The position numbers and the translations under genes were made by a program. Shown piece after piece: positions 1 through 8,529 of a DNA stretch of 41,463 nucleotides (its first letter is position 1; every line of letters begins with the position of its first letter). The notes beneath the pieces were generated by a model. That model ran no database searches. It was not told where the DNA came from and was given only the letters and a program-made list of their open reading frames with translations. This DNA comes from Chara braunii (lineage: Eukaryota > Streptophyta > Charophyceae > Charales > Characeae). Location: positions 733,294-774,756 of the forward strand of contig BFEA01000425.1 of NCBI GenBank assembly GCA_003427395.1, in the 5' to 3' direction.

Positions 1-220
1 GGTAAATCAACAGGTTCAGACAATAATGAGTCTCATTAGTCAAACGGCAAAACAACTGATTCAGACAGCAATGAGTTTCAATAGTCTACCAGCAAATTGG
101 CCGGTACAAACCGCAATTACCTTCAATAGACAAACGATAATTCGACCGGTTCAAGCAGCAAAGAGTCTCAATGACCAACCGGTAGACCAGCAGGTTCGCA
201 CAACAATGAATCTCGACAAC
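1..220 (+). repeat. 45-bp tandem repeat, open in one frame
   Basis: Four full 45-bp units (17-61, 62-106, 107-151, 152-196) and partial units at both ends have diverged in sequence but keep length exactly. In the frame through the ATG at 26 each unit encodes 15 residues of the pattern Q-T-A-x-S-x-N-x6-P-V. That frame is open from the window edge through the array and stops at 341-343, after a low-complexity Ser/Leu/Phe tail. It may be the 3' end of a repeat protein that begins outside the window, or a minisatellite whose period happens to be a multiple of three. No family recognised. Confidence 0.6.
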
Positions 221-1129
221 TCTTTTACTGTCCTTCTTCGTTTTCTCTCACGCTGCTCTCTCTTGCGCTGTTCTCTCTGTCTCTTCCAATGTTCTCCCTC
301 TTCTATTCTCTCTTCTCTCCTCTTTCTTCTCTCGCTTTTCTAGCTCTTGTCTGTTCTGTCTCATTTCCCCCCCCCCTTTTTCGTTGCGCGCTATATCTCT
401 GCGCGCAGACTATCTCTTTCTCACTCTCTCTGCACACGGAACCTCCACTCGTGCGTCGCACAGGTCGAGTTAGTTGAGACCAGCCCGCTTCTTGACACTA
501 AGCAGGCTGCTGGTCTTGCTCAAAGCCTACTATTTGGCCAACAAACTCATGATCATGTACCATCTGTCGTTCAGCTTGCCCCTTGGTGTTTTCACATGGT
601 TGAGCTTCATGTAGTGCTATGGTGTTGTGCTCACGCAACACTGAGTTCCCTGACGTTTTCACACAGTGCATTGCCTTTGGGTATTGCCTCTATCACTGTT
701 CCAAATGCTACTAACTTGGCACACCACTGCTGTGGATCTTGTGATTTGTCACTAATTTGTGATCACACAGCATACTGTCACCGTGATAAGGCTGATATAA
801 AATCCTAATGTCGAGTTCACATAGCTTAATGTCTCTGTGTCAAATAGGATCAGCGCACATGCTCACAAATGCATTGTTGAAGTACCTGATGATGTTTCTC
901 ACATAGTATTTGGAAAGTTGGAAACCTTGTCGTGCTTGCATATAATGCCCGTTTAGCATCCCGTTGAATTTTTCACGCAGCGCATCGTTACTACAGTTGC
1001 TATGGAGAGGTCCGGCTCAAGGTGTGGAAAATGCTGTTATTAGCCGGGTAATATGTTTTGTGGGATCGGGACAACGGCAGCAGCCAAATTCATGCAAGTC
1101 CCAAGTACCCCAAGCCTACCTGCTCTCTT
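221..1129. other. No gene recognised; pyrimidine-rich then mixed sequence
   Basis: Positions 221-440 are strongly T/C-rich. Positions 450-960 have balanced composition and an open plus frame to 808, but its translation has no recognisable domain and no splice context. I see no gene here. Confidence 0.5.
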
Positions 1130-1395
1130 TCTCACTCTCTCCCTGTCTGTGTGGTCTCTCTGAGCCTCTCTCAACCCCGTTCTCTTTCTCTCTCTCTCAC
1201 TGCACTCTCTCTCTCTCACTCTGCGCAGTCAATCTCTCCCGCTCTGCACAGTCCCTCTCTCTCACCCCACACAGCCCCTCTCTCTCACTCTGAACAGTCC
1301 CTCTCTCTCACTCCGAGCAGTCCTTCTCTCTCACACACAGTCCCTCTCTCTCTTCTACTTACTCTCTTCTGTCTCACTCTCTTCAGCCTGCCTCG
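1130..1395. repeat. CT-rich minisatellite
   Basis: Imperfect units of about 25 bp combine a CTCTCTCTCAC run with a variable (T)C(T)G(C)ACAG(T)CC segment. Two plus frames stay open through it only because of composition, so they are not called as genes. Confidence 0.7.
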
Positions 1396-2680
1396 CTAAT
1401 GTATGTCTCGGTCTGATCCCGTCATGCTTTGAAATCATCATGTGTTTGACCCAATTCATAGCTGCCTTGTGTCCACCACTCACCCACACGGGCTGCAGTA
1501 TAAATAAATAAATAGCAGTTCACCCATGCTCGATGTCAATCACGATCTGTCCAACGTACATAGCCCAGTTGATTGGTTGCAATGCCAGCTTGTTCCGACT
1601 TTGGTTCGTTGCTTAATTGGAGTGTTTCTCCCGTATGCCGATTACCTCTTTCCCGTAAGTTGATGGGTACCCTTGATTAGCTCTCGCTGTGCATCCTTTC
1701 ATGAACGTGGAAGCTGGCCAGCAAGTCGTGCTGGCTGGATTAATTAGCATTTCCCGTGCGTTGATTACCCGCATAAGTGAACACCTACCACAACCAACCC
1801 TGTGAACTTGCTTTGACCACTAGCTGGAGCAAGGACAGCGAACTGGGGCGGGCAATACTCCGGCTCCCCGCTCCTTGGGCTGCGTACTCCGTGCAAATGA
1901 AGTGTTGAGGGCTGCGTACGCTGTGTACACGCTGAATTCCCTCTATGTCTGCCTCGCCCTCTTCTCTTCCCCGCCAGCGGAGAACTCGCATGGGCAGCAG
2001 CTAGTGTGATTGCCACTCACACATCCATACCAGCGAGCAGCGTTCGCCTCTTTCGCTTGCCCAAGTGCACCCTGTTCTCCCTGGTCACCTGAGTGAGGCT
2101 CTCGTCGCCCCGTTGTCGAATGTCCTCCTCTTCACTCTCTCTTTCTCTCCCTCTCATCAGTCGGGCGATCTGCTCTCTGCCCTGAGAGCATCAGCGGACT
2201 GGTACGCCGGGCACGTCCCCTTGGCACGCCCGAATCTGTCTCATTGCCTCCTCCCTAGCGCACCGTTCCCCCTGGCTGAAACGGGTCGTCCTGTGGGCGG
2301 CGTACACCAGGCACGTCCTCAATCCTCCTCTGTCCGAATCCCCTCTCCCCCCGAGCTGGTTCGTTCACGCGTCCTCTTGATTGTTCAGGCGCCCATACAA
2401 TAAGCCCCTCACGCAGCTCTCACGCTGACTGTATCTCGAACGCCATGGTTGTGGGCTGGGTACGCCTTGCGCGCCCGTCTGATGTCCCCCGTACTGGTCT
2501 TCCCTCCTTCCTCAATGCCTCACTGGTCAGACTATATGTGAACACCAGTCCAGTCCGCGGGTCACAGCAGACCGAGGGCTCTCGCAAACTCAAGCTCTTA
2601 GGTTCAACGCCGGTGCAGTGGGATTCACTTAGGACCCAACGGCCCAGCAGCGGGAGCAGCACCAATTTTCGCAGGTGCAG
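1396..2680. other. No gene recognised; unique-looking sequence
   Basis: Composition is balanced to C-rich. Short open frames occur on both strands (for example plus 2065-2403 and minus 1765-2016) but are Pro/Ser/Arg-rich, lack recognisable motifs and overlap one another. I see no supported gene, RNA or repeat. Confidence 0.4.
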
Positions 2681-3660
2681 GGCCTGAGAAATGAAAACAA
2701 AACCCCGGTTCCATACCTGCGCCGGACCAGCAGCCTTACCCTACCGAGGCCAATTACCGTACTTGAGCCGGAAGTGTCCTGCCAGTATCGGATCCGAGAT
2801 CGTTCCAAAGTAACAAACCCACCCAGCCACAGTCGTGAACTGAGGTGCATGCGTCGTTCCAAGCACACAAGTCTCGAGCCTGTAGTGAACCTGCTCTCAT
2901 ACCAAAATAGAGTCGTAAAGTGAGGAAAAAAAAAGCGGTTCAAAATCGAGCCAAAGATAAAGTAGCGCTCTGCGGTAGTCCCAGACTCAATGCCGTTCCA
3001 ACAGCCCAAGTATACCAAGTATCTTGACGAGGTTAGTTGTGCCAAGCCGCAGTGGTCATATCAAAGCCGAGCCTTGGACCTCTCGAAGTATCAGGGCCAG
3101 GCCACAGTGTGCTATACCGTCACCGAACCAACATCCCAGGCCACGGTCAAGTCAAAACATGCCAAGGCGAACCCATTCCAAATTCGACACCGCGTCAAAA
3201 TATCAGCACCGGACCGGACCAGTGATCGTACCGACGCCAAGAATGCGGGACCCGTAGTCATGCCAGCTTTGTGTCACCATACCTGAGTCGAACCCGACCT
3301 CTCTGAATTACAGCAGCCTGTGCCGTCACCAACGCCGAATACCGTACTTGTGCAGCAATGCCGTGATAGTACCGATCCTGAAACACACCGTTATAGTGGC
3401 GCCGGGCGTGGAAGTACTCTACGGGAAAGGTCCCGAACCTGGTAATAAATCTCCATCGTGGCTGCCCACTCACCGTAGCAGCCCCAAGCCTGAAGCAATG
3501 TGTCGCCGAGCCCATTCCGAACCAGATTCACACCGAATACCGTAGGACGTAGCCAGTTCGCAACAATACCGAATCTCTCCGAGCCACGTATCCGTACCAC
3601 GCCAAATGCCATCCTGTTAGTCCAAGGTAGCACCATCCCACGCCGTCCATGCGACTACGG
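2681..3660. repeat. Diverged repeat tract with recurring TACCG words
   Basis: The words ATACCGTACTTG and CCGAATACCGTA, and related forms, recur about every 100-250 bp (near 2755, 3115, 3335, 3535 and 3585) among GCC/ACC-rich text. This suggests an old, heavily diverged tandem or satellite-like sequence. No protein frame covers it. Confidence 0.3.
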
Positions 3661-4430
3661 GCTAACTCAGTGAGGTTAGTAATCATAATCAGATAAACCG
3701 GAAAGTTCAGAGAATTCGATCAGATCTGGGTTCCGCCCCAACGACGGTTAATCCATGCGAAGTCAGAGCACGCATCGAGTAATCATTATTTTTTGTTCGT
3801 CTGTTCACTTTTTAATTACCCTTTTCTTTTCTTAATTCTATTGTCCGAATTAACATAATAATCGCAAATTCTCAAAAATTAATTTCCGAAGGGTTTAAAA
3901 AGCAGTAGTTGAAATTCTTTCGTTCCCCTTTTCCCTTCTTCATTTTTAGTCTTCTCCCCATTTTCAATTTCATTGCCGGAAACATAAAATAACAAGGGTA
4001 TTACCCCTATAAGTAAATGCCGTGAAAAATAAAGAAATTAAGGGATATTATGTTTTTCTCTTCTCCCCTACTGGTCTTAATCCCTTCTCCCCATTTTTAA
4101 TTTTGGTACTAAAATAGACAAAAATCTGAGGCCTCATTTCGGCCGCGGTCGTATGCTGCAAAAACGTTGCGGCGAGGTCCGTCTCCTCGATGCCTCTCCG
4201 CGGCAGGCTAATCCGGCTCCAGCCCTCCGAACGGTCGGAAATTACGGTCTCTAGATACGCCAAGTGCGCCCACCCATCTCGCTATCTTTGAGGGTTACTT
4301 GTAAGATTCAGTGTGCCCAGAATCAGGGGTACCCTGAGTTCCCCTAATTTCTGTCGCCCAGTCAAACCAGAGTACCGTGAAAACACAGACTTGTCCTTGA
4401 GCCTAAGTCCCAAAGCCGCAGATTTCAGGC
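3661..4430. other. AT-rich then mixed intergenic sequence, no gene
   Basis: Positions 3780-4100 are AT-rich with no open frame. A 71-codon minus frame at 4048-4263 starts with ATG but matches nothing I know. Nothing else can be supported. Confidence 0.35.
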
Positions 4431-4457
4431 GGCGCACTGCTTGTGGCCGCCTGACAC

Positions 4458-4508
4458 CCCCACAGGCTGCCACGTGGCCATGGAGATGGCCACGTGCACA
4501 GGCAGCAA
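4458..4508. repeat. Inverted repeat carrying two CACGTG cores
   Basis: An imperfect hairpin has arms GGCTGCCACGTGGCCAT and ATGGCCACGTGCACAGGCAGC around a 4-nt centre. Each arm contains a CACGTG core, the plant G-box. CACGTG recurs in the nearby 63-bp repeat at about 4902-4907. Without a gene start nearby a regulatory role is only a guess. Confidence 0.5.
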
Positions 4509-4649
4509 CAGCCACGGGGGAGGGGGGGGTAAATAGCAACTTCGCTGCTGCTCATTGCTCGATGCGAGGGCGGGGGGGGTAAATAGCCAGCACGACACCT
4601 CTTCAACACGAGTGTGCCGTTCTACAAAACCATAGACACAATGTGGTGA

Positions 4650-4719
4650 GTGTGTTATGAGGCTGCTTACGCACACGCATAGCTCGGCAAGTGCCTGGGT
4701 TCAAACCCCAGCGGCAGCA
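4650..4719 (+). ncRNA. tRNA-like 3' half (T arm and acceptor strand), likely a relic or SINE head
   Basis: Positions 4695-4711 form a perfect T arm: stem CTGGG/CCCAG with the seven-base loop TTCAAAC. This equals a pol III B box (GGTTCAAACCC). It is followed by CGGCAGC and an A, like a 3' acceptor strand with discriminator base. No matching 5' acceptor strand, D arm or anticodon arm lies at the right distance; the only partial match is GGCTGC near 4651. It is therefore probably a degraded tRNA or a tRNA-derived SINE head, not a working tRNA. Confidence 0.4.
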
Positions 4720-4816
4720 AAAACTCTCAGATCTTGATAAGATAAATCCGGGGGCGGGGCGGGGCAGCGTGGCGCGCGCGTGCGGCGGCCTTGGCCTTGG
4801 CGCTTGCGCGCACGCG

Positions 4817-4943
4817 CTCGTCCTGGCGTCTCTTTTTTCCGCCTCATGGCACCTCCTGCGCGCGCCGCTTTTCCCCGCGCTCGTCCTGGCGTCTCTTTTT
4901 TTTGCCACGTGGCACCTCCTGCACGCGCCGCTTTTCCCCTGCG
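4817..4943. repeat. 63-bp tandem duplication
   Basis: Two copies, 4817-4879 and 4880-4943, share CTCGTCCTGGCGTCTC, a T run, GGCACCTCCTG and CGCCGCTTTTCCCC. The second copy carries a palindromic GCCACGTGGC. Confidence 0.8.
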
Positions 4944-5054
4944 TTTTCACTGAAAAACGCCCGAAAACAGCGAAAAAAACCGATGTCGGGTTTTGCTGTT
5001 TTCCTCAACTGTGAACGGGGAATGTGGTGGTGGGTGAGGAGCGGGGAACGTTCC

Positions 5055-5390
5055 CGCTCCGATACCAATGTAGCGGACCCACCAGGTGTGGTGCTCCGCT
5101 AGTAACAGAGATGGAGATAGAGGAAGAAGGGGGGAGCGAGATGGCACAACGCAGCTCCCCACGCAAGACTCCAACGCACGTACTCCAAAATGTGCAAGTG
5201 AAGAATGAGACTGAAAACAGACAATGGCTGGGGTATACCCCAACGGACTGATGGGACTGGACTGGACTGGCTGGTACTGACAGAGGTACCGGCCTGGACT
5301 GGCCTACCCCGAATACAACACAGGCGTGTGAGAACAGGTCAAGGGGGCTGGTCTCACAGGCCAACCCGAGGTCCGCTATATACCCCTCTC
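5055..5390 (-). mobile_element. Possible LTR edge with tRNA-iMet primer-binding site, minus orientation
   Basis: On the minus strand 5068-5057 reads TGGTATCGGAGC, one mismatch from TGGTATCAGAGC, the usual plant LTR-retrotransposon primer-binding site complementary to initiator tRNA-Met. Just upstream in that orientation a putative LTR would end in TACA at 5069 (TGTA on the plus strand). A TATATAG box lies on the minus strand at 5381-5375. No second LTR, gag or pol was found, so this could be a solo or truncated LTR, a small TRIM-type element or a chance match. Confidence 0.35.
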
Positions 5391-5725
5391 ATGTCTACAA
5401 TATATACTTGTTTTACTTATTCGCTTTACTTATTCATTTTTTATTTTTTTATTTTACAAAAATATTGTTATTCTTAAGGTATTATAGTGAAATTATTAAA
5501 CCTGTGGGGCAAGGTCCTGCTACCTTTTTCCCTCGAATACAATGTGCGAATCTCATGTGTACAATATATATATATATATTTTTTCTTTGCTTATTCATTT
5601 TGTTTATTCCGCCACCTTTCCCCCCCCGAATACAACATACCAATCTAATGTGAACAATATACATTTGTTTTCTTTTTTTGTTTTACCTATTTATTTTTTA
5701 TTTTATTTTTTGCAAAAATTATGTT
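5306..5725. repeat. Three diverged AT-rich repeat units
   Basis: A module starting near (C)CCCGAATACAAC, then TCTCATGTGTACAATATATA, then a T-rich tail, begins near 5306, 5530 and 5625. The copies differ in length and have many substitutions. Confidence 0.55.
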
Positions 5726-5732
5726 TACATTT

Positions 5733-6693
5733 GTGTAGCACATTGAATATGTACAGGGTTTTTCCAAACATGTTCGGGTGTTCGGTCGAATATCTCTCGA
5801 ATATGTTTGATCAAGCATATTTTTTATTTATTAATAAATAAATAATTTTATTTAACTCGAGCAACAGAAAAATTTTCCAAATTAAATAACCATTCTATAG
5901 TAAAATTACATTCTAAATTTCAAATTTTCATTCCACCTTTAAAAATATCATTCCATTTTAATTTTTTTCATCTTACTTGAAAACTTTGATTCCAAGAATG
6001 AGGTATTCCTTCTTGTTCGAGCTGCATGTTAGAGATGGAATGAAGGTCTGGATCAGTTCATGAAATATTTTATTTTGACTGTCATTCTATGTAAGGATTT
6101 TAAGTCATGAATAAGTTAATTCAATCTAAATTAGAAGATATTTGTTGTAGTATAATGAAAGTTTAATTAAGACTTTTCATAAACTTGTCCAGACTTTCAT
6201 TCCATCTTGAACAAATAGATGTAGTTTGAAGGGAAAACTCATATTAAGATGGGACCTTATCAAATAAAACTGGAAATTTTAGAATCGGACGAACATTGGA
6301 ATTATAATTTATAAATATGAAGAATTGTTTTTTATGGAATGTTTTTTCAACTTTCATTTTTTATGGGAATTTTTCTTTTGAGTTTTATTACGAATTTGGA
6401 CACACCTCCCAAACAAAAAACTATTTGTATTATCATTCTACATAATGATTTTTTTCCCAGATTTAACAATTTTTTTTTTAATGTGTTCATCTATGCAGCA
6501 TCGTGTTCGGGTTCGCGAACGTTCGAGACCGAACGCGAACGAACGCCGAAACTGTTCGAACGTGAACATAAAAATATATATAAAAAAATAACATTTATCC
6601 AAAAAATCTGGAAAAAAAAATGTTATGTAAAATAATAATACAAACAACTTTTGCCTTGGAGGTATGCTTAAATTCGTAACCAAACTCGAGTTA

Positions 6694-6739
<46 letters not shown>

Positions 6740-6812
6740 TAATATGTTCGGTTGAACACCCAAACATGTTCGAACATTCGAAAAAGTTCCGAACATGTTT
6801 GGTGTGCTACAC
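5733..6812. mobile_element. Foldback / TIR element of about 1,080 bp
   Basis: The ends are perfect inverted GTGTAGCAC (5733-5741) and GTGCTACAC (6804-6812). Beyond them the arms match imperfectly (AACATGTT, GGGTGTTC, then TTTAACTCGAG at about 5854 and its complement near 6690). A second inverted pair lies inside: about 6391-6463 against 6605-6682, both with CACCTCC or ACCTCC and TTTGTATTAT. The centre (6500-6570) is full of GTTCG/CGAAC palindromes, and an (AT)n microsatellite sits at about 6698-6736. No transposase frame is seen, so it is probably non-autonomous. No clear target-site duplication was found. Confidence 0.5.
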
Positions 6813-7150
6813 AGGTATTCGGTTGCTTTTGACGCTCGTTCACGTTCAATCGATAACGTTTGGGTTAGGCCACCGAACGTGAAACGATGCTATACAAGGA
6901 CTAAACACAACAGTAATTATCATATATTGTATTAAGGGAAGACGGTCGTTAAGAGGACTTGATTTAGTGTTTGAATCTGTATATGTTTGTGAAGAGGTGT
7001 AAAATGTTATAGAAAATCATGATTAATTTGCTTTTTTGCATCTTTGTATAAAATAAAATTCATATTTAGTCGATTCAATGAAATCCACTTTGTTTGTGGG
7101 ACCTCATTCCATTTTTTTTAATTTTTTTTAAAAGTTTTATCTTCTGAGTT
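6813..7150. other. AT-rich sequence, nothing recognised
   Basis: No open frame of interest, repeat or RNA structure was seen. Confidence 0.4.
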
Positions 7151-7380
7151 GGGGGCAATAAAATAAAATAAAATGGAAAACCAGATCCCCCCTATAAAGC
7201 ACCTAAATATAAATATGTGTATGAAATTATTAATAAGTAGGCTCATCAAGGGAAATACATTTACAAACATGTCTAAATGTAAGTGCTTTACCACCAGAAA
7301 AATAACATTAACAAATATGTTTATATTTAGGTGTTTTGAAGGGGGGGGTTGCTTTTTCATTGTTTTTTTTTTGGGCCCCT
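7151..7380. mobile_element. MITE-like foldback element, about 230 bp
   Basis: The left arm (7151-7235) and the complement of the right arm (about 7300-7380) share GGGG-ends, an A-rich stretch, a CCCCCC run and the block CACCTAAATATAAA. Both arms fold with a loop near 7240-7290. There is no coding capacity. Confidence 0.55.
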
Positions 7381-7534
7381 AACTGATAGAGGAAACAAAG
7401 TGTTGCACAGTTAAGGCTGCTTGCGCCCTTTTGCCTTCACGGTAAATCAATTGATCTTTGACGCTTTTTAAAACCTTTTTGGACAATTTCTCGATTTATA
7501 CATGTCTAATTTTATTTGTATCCTTCCAATTTTA

Positions 7535-7672
7535 AACCACCAATACTTGACCCAGTTATCGACCGCGAAAGAAACTAAAGTAAAAACATTTCGAGTTGAA
7601 TGAATTTGGACGCTCCTGTAGTGGCCCGTACGTTTTCTAAAATCGTGGCTTATTAATTAGCACGAGTTTAGG
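7535..7672 (+). repeat. Dispersed repeat, copy 1 (second copy 37715-37850)
   Basis: It shares AAACCACCA(A/G)TACTTG, then GAACTTGGGCGCTCC-type text, GCTCCTGTAGTGGCCCGTAC and AAAAT(C/T)GTGGCTT with 37715-37850 in the same orientation, with indels. No coding capacity; family unknown. Confidence 0.65.
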
Positions 7673-7789
7673 AAGCCACCAACTTCCCAAAGTCCCCGCT
7701 CGTTATTATCCGTGACTTTCGCGGTGACTGTAGGGCGGTAGGATAAATAAATTCAGTCAAATGAAAACATCACAACTGCTTTCTTTTGC

Positions 7790-8417
7790 TGTCCGCGCCT
7801 TTCGGGACGAATGAGCGGTGCAACTTGCGGACTTCCTTGTTTCCGCCATCATACGGGGCACTCTTCCTGCAAACTACATCTCCCCATGGCTTTCGCTGGG
7901 CCTTTTCCCGGGGCTTCTTTTGGGCCCTCCCTGCGGGGCTTGCTGCCCCTGGCACGGTGTTGTGTTTCCCATCTTCAACTCTGTACGGCGTCACATCATG
8001 CCATCCGCTGTGCTTGATCACAGGCTGCGTTCCCTCGTCCTAAAGGCAAATGGCATCCCATCCCATGGGTGATTATGTGAAAGGGACCCTATCCGTAGTG
8101 ATCCAGTTAGGGTCACTGCTTCTAGGATGGTCACCCAAGCCACAGGCCGTTTATTTGCCGAGCCGCAGGCAGGACGCCGTTGGGCTGTGGCCTCTCGCCA
8201 GTACAAAGGAAACGTGGGGCCCCACTGGACAACCCCACAGGGTATTGGCTTTCCGGTAACGGAGGCCAGCCGAAGGTGCACCGAAGCTGTTCTGTAGGCC
8301 CAAGTCTGAGAGTTTCGGACCGCGAAGCTAGTTGGAGGAGAATAAAGTCATTGCAGTCGGTAATTCTCTCTCCTTTCTAGACAGTGCGGCGTCGCTGGTG
8401 TCAAGAACGCCATAGCG
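7790..8417 (+). promoter_or_regulatory. Likely promoter and 5' UTR region of RPL19
   Basis: The region directly upstream of the RPL19 start has several TGGGCY or reverse motifs: TGGGCC at 7897-7902 and 7921-7926, TGGGCT at 8181-8186 and AGGCCCA at 8296-8302. Site II TGGGCY elements are known to be enriched in plant ribosomal protein promoters. The tract CTCTCTCCTTTCTAG at 8366-8380 could be a pyrimidine-rich transcription start or the 3' splice site of a 5' UTR intron; the sequence alone cannot decide. No convincing TATA box is seen. Confidence 0.45.
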
Positions 8418-8529
8418 ATGGTTTCCCTTAAGCTCCAGAAGCGGCTTGCCGCAAGCGTGCTGAAGTGTGGCAAGAAGAAAATATGGCTGGATCCCAACGA
8501 AGTGAACGAGATTTCTATGGCCAATTCAA
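8418..8529 (+). CDS. RPL19: RPL19 exon 1
   Basis: Encodes residues 1-37 plus the first base of codon 38 (Arg). The donor is GTACGT at 8530. It carries the eL19 N-terminal globular start, including the WLDPNE motif. Confidence 0.95.

Noticed and set aside
289-1399. Plus-strand ORFs in CT-rich DNA
   Set aside because: Ser/Leu/Phe/Pro-only translations from a pyrimidine-rich minisatellite.
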